DNA of 11,623 bases from the NCBI GenBank assembly GCA_035559315.1, contig DATMBJ010000127.1, positions 1 to 11,623 of the forward strand. The letters are read 5' to 3'. Below the pieces are notes generated by a model. The model made no database searches. It saw only the letters and a program-made list of their open reading frames with translations, and was not told where the DNA came from. Source of the stretch: DATLZM01 sp035559315. Lineage in GTDB: Bacteria; Actinomycetota; UBA4738; HRBIN12. A program made the position numbers and the translations under genes. How positions within the stretch are numbered: the stretch's first letter is position 1; each line of letters starts with the position of its first letter. Shown in pieces: positions 6,297 through 11,623 of this stretch.

Positions 6297-6323
6297 CCCC
6301 TCCGCTCCCCGTCCGATCGTCCG

Positions 6324-9056
6324 TCAGCCCGCCAGGAGCTGGCGGAGCACCATCTGGAGGATCCCGCCGTGGCGGTAGTACCCGACCTCGGCGGGCATAT
6401 CGATCCGGCAGATGGCCCGGAACGTCGTCGACGAACCGTCCTCCCGTCGGGCCTCCACCTCGACCTCATCCCGGACCGGGGGGCCGCCGGCGATCCCCCG
6501 CACCGAGAAGACCTCGCGGCCCGTGAGGCCGAGTGCCGCGACGGACTCCCCGGGCCGGAACTGGAGCGGGAGCACCCCCATCCCCACCAGGTTGCTCCGG
6601 TGGATCCGCTCGAAGCTCTCGGCCAGGACGAACCGCACCCCGAGGAGCGCAGGGCCCTTCGCCGCCCAGTCCCGAGAGCTCCCCGAGCCGTACTCCTTGC
6701 CCGCCAGCACGCAGAGCGGGACGCCCTCCTCCCGGTAGCGCATCGCCGCGTCGTAGACGGTCATCCGCTCCCCGCTGGGCAGGTGGGTGGTCCACCACCC
6801 TTCGGTCCCAGGGGCCAGGAGGTTCCGCAGGCGGAGGTTGGCGAAGGTCCCCCGGAGCATCACCTCGTGGTTCCCCCGCCGGGCCCCGTAGCTGTTGAAG
6901 TCGGCCTGCCGCACCCCGCGCTCGATCAGGTAGCGGCCGGCCGGCGACTCCGGCTTGATCGAGCCGGCCGGCGAGATGTGGTCGGTCGTGATGGAGTCCC
7001 CGAGGAGCTCGAGGCACCGGGCGCCCTCGATGTCCTCGACCGGGGGCGGCTCGGGGGTGAGGTCCCGGAAGAACGGCGGCTCCCGCACGTAGGTCGAGGC
7101 GGGGTCCCACGCGTAGAGCGGCCCCGACGGCGAGGGCAGCGCCGCCCAGTGCTCGTCGCCCTCGAAGATCCGGCCGTACTCCTCGACGAACTGCTCGGGC
7201 GCGATCGCCTCCTCCATCACCCGCCGGACCTCCTCGGCCGAGGGCCACAGGTCCCGGAGGTAGACCGGCCGCCCCTCGGGCGTCGTCCCGAGGGGCTCGC
7301 TCGTGAGGTCGAGGTCGATCCGCCCGGCGATCGCATAGGCCACGACGAGGGGCGGCGAGGCCAGGTAGCTCGCACGCACCTGGGGGTGGATCCGCCCCTC
7401 GAAGTTCCGGTTCCCCGAGAGCACCGCCACGACCGCGAGGTCCCGCTCCTCGACCGCCCTCGCCACCGGCTCGGGCAGCGGGCCGGAGTTCCCGATGCAG
7501 GTCGTGCAGCCGTACCCCACCAGCCCGAACCCGAGCTTCTCCAGGTAGGGCAGGAGCCCGGCCCGGTCCAGGTAATCGGTGACGACCCGGGAGCCGGGGG
7601 CGAGGGAGGTCTTCACCCACGGCCGGGAGTCGAGGCCGAGCTCCACCGCCCGCTTCGCCAGGAGCCCGGCGGCGAGCATCACCGAGGGGTTCGAGGTGTT
7701 CGTGCAGCTCGTGATGGCGGCGATCACCACCGAGCCGTTCCGGACCTCGAACGCGTCGGCCCGTACCCCCTCCTCGCGGTCGGGGTCCACCCGGCGCGGC
7801 TCGATCTCGGGCTCGGGGGCCGGGGCCTCGCCCTCGAGCCGCGCGAGCTCGGTCGGCTCGGGGTCGGGCTCGAGGCGGTCCCGGAAGGCCTCGACGAACG
7901 AGGCCCACACCCGGGGCAGGGGCACCCGGTCCTGGGGCCGGCGGGGGCCGGCCACCGACGGCTCGACCCGGGAGAGGTCGAGGTCGACCACCTCGCTGAA
8001 GACCGGGTCGGGGTCCCCGTCGGCGCGGAACAGGCCCTGCTCCTTCGCGTACCGCTCCACGAGGTCCACCCGGTCGCCGCGCCCCGTGAACGCCAGGTAG
8101 CGGAGGGTCTCGGCGTCCACCGGCCAGAACGCGGCCGTGGCGCCGTACTCCGGGCACATGTTCGAGAGCGTGGCGCGGTCGGCGAGCTCGAGGGTCGAGC
8201 AGCCCGGCCCGAAGAACTCCACGAACTTCCCCACCACCCCGTGGCGGCGGAGCATCTCGGTGAGCGTGAGCACGAGGTCGGTGGCGGTGGTCCCCGGCGG
8301 GAGCGCGCCGGTCACCCGGACCCCCACCACGACCGGGGTCGGCAGGAACATCGGCTGGCCGAGCATCGCGGCCTCGGCCTCGATCCCCCCGACGCCCCAG
8401 CCCAGCACGCCGAGCCCGTTGATCATCGTGGTGTGGGAGTCCGTCCCGACCAGCGTGTCGGGGAACGCCACGCCGTCCCGGACGTCCACCACGCGCCCCA
8501 GGTGCTCCAGGTTCACCTGGTGGCAGATCCCGGCGCCCGGGGGCACCACCCGGAGGTTGCGGAACGCCTGCTGGGCCCAGCGCAGCAGCGCGTACCGCTC
8601 GGCGTTCCGCCGGTACTCCCACTCGATGTTGATCCGGTACGCGAGGGGGCTCCGGAACTGGTCGACCTGGACCGAGTGGTCGATGATCAGGTCGGCGGGG
8701 ATCACCGGGTCGACCCGGCTGGGGTCCCCGCCGGCCCGGGCGATCGCCGAGCGCATCGCGGCCAGGTCCACCACGGCGGGCACGCCGGTGAAGTCCTGCA
8801 TCAGGACCCGGCCCGGCATGAACGCGAGGTCCGCCTCGGCCGGCTCCGGCCACCGGAGGAGCGCGAGCACGTCCCGGTCGGCCACCTCCGGCGCGCCGGC
8901 CCGACGCAGGAGGTTCTCCAGCAGGATCTTCACGGTGTGGGGGAGCCGGGCCGGGTCCCCCAGCCCCTGCTCGGCGAGCCAGGACAGGCGGTGGTACGCC
9001 ACGGGCCCGTCGGCGGTCTCCAGGGTCGCGCGGGCCCCCGCGAGCTCGGTCGTCAC
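6324..9056 (-). CDS. acnA: Aconitate hydratase A (4Fe-4S TCA-cycle enzyme)
   Basis: It interconverts citrate and isocitrate through cis-aconitate in the cytosol. At 910 residues it is full length for the AcnA/IRP1 family. The [4Fe-4S] ligands are Cys451 (TSCTNTSNP), Cys517 and Cys520 (GCTTCIGNSGPL). Other active-site signatures are VGTDSHTT (203-210), SGNRNFEGR (547-555) and the swivel-domain loop YGSGSSRDW (789-797), with GDSITTDHISPAG at 686-698. Residues about 395-430 form an acidic Pro/Glu-rich linker of low conservation. The GTG start at 9056 is chosen because GGAAGGAGG lies 11 bases upstream and the protein begins there with a normal AcnA N-terminus. It lies 176 bases downstream of the thioesterase on the same strand; co-transcription is possible. 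Large antisense open frames over this gene are composition artefacts. Confidence 0.97.
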   Translation of the reverse strand: MTTELAGARATLETADGPVAYHRLSWLAEQGLGDPARLPHTVKILLENLLRRAGAPEVADRDVLALLRWPEPAEADLAFMPGRVLMQDFTGVPAVVDLAAMRSAIARAGGDPSRVDPVIPADLIIDHSVQVDQFRSPLAYRINIEWEYRRNAERYALLRWAQQAFRNLRVVPPGAGICHQVNLEHLGRVVDVRDGVAFPDTLVGTDSHTTMINGLGVLGWGVGGIEAEAAMLGQPMFLPTPVVVGVRVTGALPPGTTATDLVLTLTEMLRRHGVVGKFVEFFGPGCSTLELADRATLSNMCPEYGATAAFWPVDAETLRYLAFTGRGDRVDLVERYAKEQGLFRADGDPDPVFSEVVDLDLSRVEPSVAGPRRPQDRVPLPRVWASFVEAFRDRLEPDPEPTELARLEGEAPAPEPEIEPRRVDPDREEGVRADAFEVRNGSVVIAAITSCTNTSNPSVMLAAGLLAKRAVELGLDSRPWVKTSLAPGSRVVTDYLDRAGLLPYLEKLGFGLVGYGCTTCIGNSGPLPEPVARAVEERDLAVVAVLSGNRNFEGRIHPQVRASYLASPPLVVAYAIAGRIDLDLTSEPLGTTPEGRPVYLRDLWPSAEEVRRVMEEAIAPEQFVEEYGRIFEGDEHWAALPSPSGPLYAWDPASTYVREPPFFRDLTPEPPPVEDIEGARCLELLGDSITTDHISPAGSIKPESPAGRYLIERGVRQADFNSYGARRGNHEVMLRGTFANLRLRNLLAPGTEGWWTTHLPSGERMTVYDAAMRYREEGVPLCVLAGKEYGSGSSRDWAAKGPALLGVRFVLAESFERIHRSNLVGMGVLPLQFRPGESVAALGLTGREVFSVRGIAGGPPVRDEVEVEARREDGSSTTFRAICRIDMPAEVGYYRHGGILQMVLRQLLAG

Positions 9057-9130
9057 GGTCCCGACAGCCTCCTTCCGTGGTCAGGGCACCCTGCCGCCAT
9101 GCTCTCACACGCCCGGGGGGCCGGGGCCGT

Positions 9131-9202
9131 CGAGCGCCTCCGCGTCGGCCGGGGCCCGGCTCCCGGCGAGCGCCTCCACGTCGACCGGGGCCCGGCTCCC
9201 GG
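9131..9202. repeat. 36-bp tandem direct repeat, two copies
   Basis: Copy 1 (9131-9166) and copy 2 (9167-9202) match at 34 of 36 positions, and six bases of a third copy (CGAGCG) follow. Each copy begins CGAGCGCCTCC and carries the near-palindrome CCGGGGCCCGG. It lies in the acnA-thioesterase gap, 75 to 146 bases upstream of the acnA start. The unit length is a multiple of three, and in one minus-strand frame, not the thioesterase frame, it would encode two copies of a 12-residue repeat. Two adjacent copies without spacers do not make a CRISPR. Confidence 0.9.
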
Positions 9203-9232
9203 CGAGCGGGGCGGTCGGCGCGAGCGGCCCGG

Positions 9233-9739
9233 TCAGCCCTCGCCCCGGGCCTCTTCGATGGCCCGGCGGTGGGCGAGCCGCATCTCCCGCCGCATCCGGG
9301 CCTCCCGGCGGCGGCGCTCGTCCTCCGGCGTCTCGGTGAGGAGCGGGGGGACCGGCCGCGGCTTCCCCTCCTCGTCGAGCGCCACGAACACCAGGTAGGC
9401 GCTGGAGGTGTGGGTCGTTCGGCCGGTCGTCACCTCCTCGGCCTCCACCCGCACGCCGACCTCGAGCGATGTCCTCCCGACGTCGTTCACCGAGGCCCGG
9501 ACCGTCACCAGGTCGCCGACGTGCACGGGGTGGAGGAACGACATCTCGTCGATCGAGACCGTGACGGCCAGGCCGCCGCAGTGCTTGATCGCCGCGAGCG
9601 CGGCGGCCGTGTCCACGAGCTTCATGATCGTGCCCCCGTGGACGATCCCGGCGACGTTCGCGTCGGTGAGCTCCATGAGCTCGACGAGCGTCACCCGGGA
9701 CGCCGAGACCGGCTTCGGGGTGAGGTCCCACTCCGCCAT
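9233..9739 (-). CDS. Hotdog-fold acyl-CoA thioesterase (YciA/BACH-like)
   Basis: It is predicted to hydrolyse acyl-CoA to free acid and CoA in the cytosol. The protein has 168 residues with a single hotdog domain (about 12-125). VELMELTDANVAGIVHGG (19-36) leads into the central hotdog helix GGTIMKLVDTAAALAAIKH (35-53), with Asn28 and Asp43 as candidate catalytic residues. HPVHVGDLVTV (70-80) and the Thr/Ser-rich strand TTHTSSAYLVFVA (108-120) complete the fold. The C-terminal 30 residues are highly charged and probably helical (ERRRREARMRREMR), a tail common in actinobacterial members. Single-domain forms usually act as hexamers. Chain-length preference cannot be read. The ATG at 9739 has no Shine-Dalgarno sequence but sits 7 bases after a TAGGAT box, pointing to a leaderless mRNA; homology begins right after it. 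Confidence 0.93.
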   Translation of the reverse strand: MAEWDLTPKPVSASRVTLVELMELTDANVAGIVHGGTIMKLVDTAAALAAIKHCGGLAVTVSIDEMSFLHPVHVGDLVTVRASVNDVGRTSLEVGVRVEAEEVTTGRTTHTSSAYLVFVALDEEGKPRPVPPLLTETPEDERRRREARMRREMRLAHRRAIEEARGEG

Positions 9740-9752
9740 GGCGCGCATCCTA
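9740..9752 (-). promoter_or_regulatory. Leaderless-type -10 box (TAGGAT) of the thioesterase gene
   Basis: Minus-strand TAGGAT (9752-9747) is followed by exactly 7 bases and then the ATG at 9739. There is no Shine-Dalgarno sequence. This TAnnnT-N7-start spacing puts the likely transcription start at the start codon. It is the mirror image of the TAGGAT box driving the divergent lipoprotein gene. Confidence 0.6.
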
Positions 9753-9768
9753 GCCGGTGCCGCCCCGG

Positions 9769-9782
9769 TAGGATGGCTCGTC
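9769..9782 (+). promoter_or_regulatory. Leaderless-type -10 box (TAGGAT) of the lipoprotein gene
   Basis: TAGGAT (9769-9774) is followed by 8 bases and the GTG at 9783, with no Shine-Dalgarno sequence. It pairs as an inverted repeat with ATCCTA (9747-9752), which falls in its -35 region. The spacing decides the GTG as the start. Confidence 0.6.
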
Positions 9783-10520
9783 GTGCGCCGCCTCCCCCTG
9801 CTCCTCGCGCTGGCCCTCCTGGGCTCGTGCACCCGCGGCGGGCCGGCGGGCCCGACCGGCGCCCCGAGCCCGACGGGAACGCCGAGCCCCGCGGCCTCCC
9901 CCTCGCCCTCCCCCAGCCCGACGCCGACCTTCGACCTCCCGGCCGGGGCGCCCACGGCCTTCGACCGGGACCTGCCGGCCACCGAGGTCCCGATCGCGCC
10001 GCTGATCCCGGAGGGGGCCCGCTCGGAGGGCGTCGTGTACCTCGCGGCCGACGGGGAGCCCCGCCTGATCGTCGCCCTGTGGTCCCGCGGCGAGGACCCG
10101 TTCGCCCGGATGCTCGGGCTCGTCGTGTGGGCGCCGTTCGAGGAACCGCCCCCGTGGCGCGTGGTCTACGCGTTCACCGACCGGCCCCGCGAGCAGGTCC
10201 TGGGCATCCGGCCGCAGACCGGCGACGTCACCGGCGACGGTCGGGAGGACCTCCTCACGTTCGAGGACGCCGGGGGCAGCGGCGCCTGCGGGGTTTGGCG
10301 GGTGATCGCCCAGACCGACGACGGCGCGGAGGAGATCCTCCACCGGCAGACCTGCGACACGACGATGGACCTCACCGGCCGGGGGACGCTCTTGGTCCGG
10401 GAGGCGGTGTTCGCCCCCGACGACCCCCACTGCTGCCCGAGCGCGGTCCGGATCACGACCCTCGCCTGGACCGGCGCCCGGTGGCGGGTGGTGGAGCGGA
10501 CGGTCGAGCCCGCGATCTGA
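9783..10520 (+). CDS. Secreted lipoprotein of unknown function with FG-GAP-like Asp loop and CCPS motif
   Basis: The protein has 245 residues. A short signal peptide (RR, then a Leu/Ala core) ends in the lipobox LGSC with Cys16 as the lipidation site. A Gly/Pro/Ser/Thr-rich low-complexity spacer (17-50) follows, with repeated SPSP and TPT that would span the cell wall. The folded part (about 55-245) contains GDVTGDGREDLL (137-148): Asp138, Thr140, Asp142 and Asp146 follow the DxTxDGxxD pattern of calcium-binding FG-GAP or dockerin-type loops. DPHCCPS (204-210) with Cys159 and Cys181 suggests two disulfides; this Cys-Cys-Pro-Ser turn is seen in actinobacterial secreted proteins of the LppP/LprE kind. 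I do not assign a function. The gene is divergent from the thioesterase and convergent with sbcC. Confidence 0.88.
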   Translation: MRRLPLLLALALLGSCTRGGPAGPTGAPSPTGTPSPAASPSPSPSPTPTFDLPAGAPTAFDRDLPATEVPIAPLIPEGARSEGVVYLAADGEPRLIVALWSRGEDPFARMLGLVVWAPFEEPPPWRVVYAFTDRPREQVLGIRPQTGDVTGDGREDLLTFEDAGGSGACGVWRVIAQTDDGAEEILHRQTCDTTMDLTGRGTLLVREAVFAPDDPHCCPSAVRITTLAWTGARWRVVERTVEPAI

Positions 10521-10524
10521 GCGA

Positions 10525-10549
10525 GGCCGCCCCGACCGGGGTCGCGGCC
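10525..10549. terminator. Hairpin in the lipoprotein-sbcC convergent gap
   Basis: GGCCG (10525-10529) pairs with CGGCC (10545-10549), and CCCC (10530-10533) with GGGG (10538-10541) around a GACC loop, leaving a 3-base bulge. It starts 4 bases after the lipoprotein stop in a 62-base convergent gap, so it may serve both genes. Confidence 0.5.
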
Positions 10550-10582
10550 GCCGCGTCCCCCTCGGGAGCCGGGTCCGCCCGC

Positions 10583-11623
10583 TCAGGTCCGGATCTCGAT
10601 GCGGCTCCCGCGGGGGGACTTCACGACCTCGATCCGGACCGGGAGGCGGGTCGCGAGCTCGGGCACGTGGGTGACGACGCCCACGACCCGCCCGTCGCTC
10701 CCGAGGCGTTCGATGGCCTCCACCACGGTCTCCAGGCTCGTCGGGTCGAGCGTGCCGAACCCCTCGTCCAGGAACAGGCTGTCGAGGCGGGCCCGCTCGG
10801 CGACCGAGAGCGAGGCGACCTGCTCGGAGAGGGCCAGCGCGAGCGCGAGGGAGGCGAGGAACGTCTCCCCGCCGGAGAGCGTGCGCGCGCTCCGGGCCTC
10901 CTCCCCGTTCCACGTGTCGATCACGGAGAACTCGTCGCCCAGGTAGGCGAGCCGGTACCGCTTCTCCGACAGCTCCGCGAGGCGGTCGGCGGCGGCGTCC
11001 GCGAGCGCCCTGAGCGCCTCCTGCTGGAGGAACGCGATCAGCCGATCCTGGCGGAGTTCCTTCGCGAGGTCCTCCAGCACCCCGGCCAGCCGTTCCAGCG
11101 CCCCCACCTCCTCGGCGAGGCGGGTCGCCGCCGCCAGGCGCTCCCGCTCACGGTCGAGGGCCGCCCGCAGCTCGCCAACCGCGGCCGCCTGCCGCCCCCG
11201 GGCCGCGTCGACCGCCTCCGCCAGCTCGCGGAGGGTCCCGGGGACCGGGAGGAGCCCCTCCACGGCTTCCCGGGCCGCCGCCAGGAGCTCCCGCTCGGCC
11301 CCCCGGCGCGCGTCGGCCAGGCGCGACACGTCCGCGGCGAACGCCTCCAGGCCCTCGGCCAGGGCCCCGGCGGCCTCCGCCAGCGCCCCGGGCTCCTCGG
11401 GGAGCGCGGCGAGCGACGGCAGCTCGGGCCGGGCCAGCGCACCCTCGGCCGCCGACACCGCCCGTTCCACGAGCCCTTCGACCGGCAGGTGCTCGATCGC
11501 CGCCCGGGCGGCGCCGACCTCGCCCCTCACCTCGGTCAGGCGCCGCTCGGCCTCGGACCTGGCCCGTTCGGCCTCGGCCGCCCGGTCGCGGGCCAGCTCG
11601 GCCGCCCGCTCCAGCTCCTCGAG
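10583..11623 (-). CDS. sbcC: SbcC-type exonuclease subunit, C-terminal coiled coil and ATPase lobe (cut by right edge)
   Basis: The visible 346 residues are the C-terminal part of an SMC/Rad50-like ATPase; the frame stays open to the window edge. Residues about 1-190 are an Ala/Glu/Arg-rich coiled-coil arm. The nucleotide-binding lobe follows: the ABC signature LSGGETF (249-255), the Walker B and D-loop LFLDEGFGTLD (273-283) and the H-loop VTHVPEL (307-313). SbcC pairs with the SbcD nuclease to open hairpins and trim DNA ends. The Walker A lobe and zinc hook lie beyond the window, and sbcD is expected upstream there. LSGGETF with DEGFGTLD favours SbcC over RecN or SMC, though another Rad50-like protein cannot be excluded. 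It ends convergently with the lipoprotein gene. Confidence 0.92.
   Translation of the reverse strand, partial: LEELERAAELARDRAAEAERARSEAERRLTEVRGEVGAARAAIEHLPVEGLVERAVSAAEGALARPELPSLAALPEEPGALAEAAGALAEGLEAFAADVSRLADARRGAERELLAAAREAVEGLLPVPGTLRELAEAVDAARGRQAAAVGELRAALDRERERLAAATRLAEEVGALERLAGVLEDLAKELRQDRLIAFLQQEALRALADAAADRLAELSEKRYRLAYLGDEFSVIDTWNGEEARSARTLSGGETFLASLALALALSEQVASLSVAERARLDSLFLDEGFGTLDPTSLETVVEAIERLGSDGRVVGVVTHVPELATRLPVRIEVVKSPRGSRIEIRT

Larger units (their letters stand above)
5888..6323. other. 436-base non-coding gap rich in inverted repeats (nrdJ-acnA)
   Basis: I find no credible gene here. Consecutive stems are GTTGG/CCAAC (near 5973-5988), GGGA/TCCC next to it, and CCCGCCGGG/CCCGGCGGG with a 3-base loop (near 6002-6022). 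Then come two 16-base arms with two mismatches (6041-6056 and 6060-6075), a perfect 15-bp stem (6096-6110 with 6120-6134), GGAGGC/GCCTCC (6152-6166) and the acnA terminator (6245-6296). The word CCGTCGG recurs several times. No B12 riboswitch core, NrdR box or known ncRNA signature was recognised. It could be a structured RNA, stacked terminators, or just GC-rich spacer. Confidence 0.6.

Noticed and set aside
5888..6323. A cobalamin riboswitch or NrdR box was looked for upstream of nrdJ.
   Set aside because: No B12-box core and no AT-rich 16-base NrdR palindrome seen by eye on the minus strand.
9131..9208. The 36-base repeat length resembles CRISPR repeats.
   Set aside because: The copies are directly adjacent with no spacers, and there are no cas genes.
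6150..9398. A very long plus-strand open frame (over 1,000 codons) opposite acnA, and similar giant minus frames at 366-2813, 3045-5966 and 6466-9108.
   Set aside because: They overlap well-supported genes with clear motifs, have biased Pro/Arg/Gly/His composition and no recognisable domain. Long antisense frames are expected at this GC content.

Overview
The window is a stretch of very GC-rich bacterial chromosome with strongly GC-ending codons. It most likely comes from an actinobacterium (Actinomycetota), possibly a deep-branching, non-model lineage. Supporting signs are the base composition, a B12-dependent class II ribonucleotide reductase, an AcnA-type aconitase, a short Cys-Cys-Pro-Ser secreted lipoprotein, and TAnnnT boxes placed 5 to 9 bases before start codons that lack a Shine-Dalgarno sequence. 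That last arrangement is typical of leaderless transcription in this phylum. The exact class cannot be read from the sequence. No mobile element, CRISPR array, tRNA or rRNA is visible, and the content looks like an ordinary core/housekeeping region.

Layout. At the left edge is the N-terminal part of a type II haloacid-dehalogenase-like HAD hydrolase (- strand, cut by the window). A small heat-shock protein follows (642-1136, +) and ends in a strong hairpin. Next is a tight + strand four-gene unit: a SHOCT-domain membrane peptide (1219-1437), a type-1 copper cupredoxin (1434-1886, ATGA overlap), an ECF-like sigma factor (about 1932-2459) and a class I SAM methyltransferase (2456-3103, GTGA overlap). 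Hairpins lie on both sides of this unit. A two-CBS-domain protein (3291-3689, +) then converges on nrdJ (3782-5884, -).

An unusually structured 436-base gap with several consecutive inverted repeats separates nrdJ from acnA (6324-9056, -). Upstream of acnA lie a 36-bp tandem repeat and a hotdog-fold acyl-CoA thioesterase (9233-9739, -). The thioesterase is divergent from a secreted lipoprotein (9783-10520, +). The 43 bases between these two starts hold a mirror-symmetric pair of TAGGAT boxes, each spaced as a leaderless -10 element. The window ends in the C-terminal ATPase half of an SbcC-type nuclease subunit (- strand, cut by the right edge).

How the genes work together. nrdJ (dNTP synthesis), acnA (TCA cycle), the thioesterase (acyl-CoA turnover) and sbcC (DNA end processing) are independent housekeeping functions. 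The only clear multi-gene module is SHOCT/cupredoxin/sigma/methyltransferase. It looks like an envelope- or copper/redox-linked regulatory unit with no recognisable anti-sigma gene. I saw no clear undescribed defence or mobile system. The most unusual signals are regulatory and structural: the symmetric leaderless promoter pair, the hairpin-rich gap between nrdJ and acnA, and the anti-sigma-less sigma unit.
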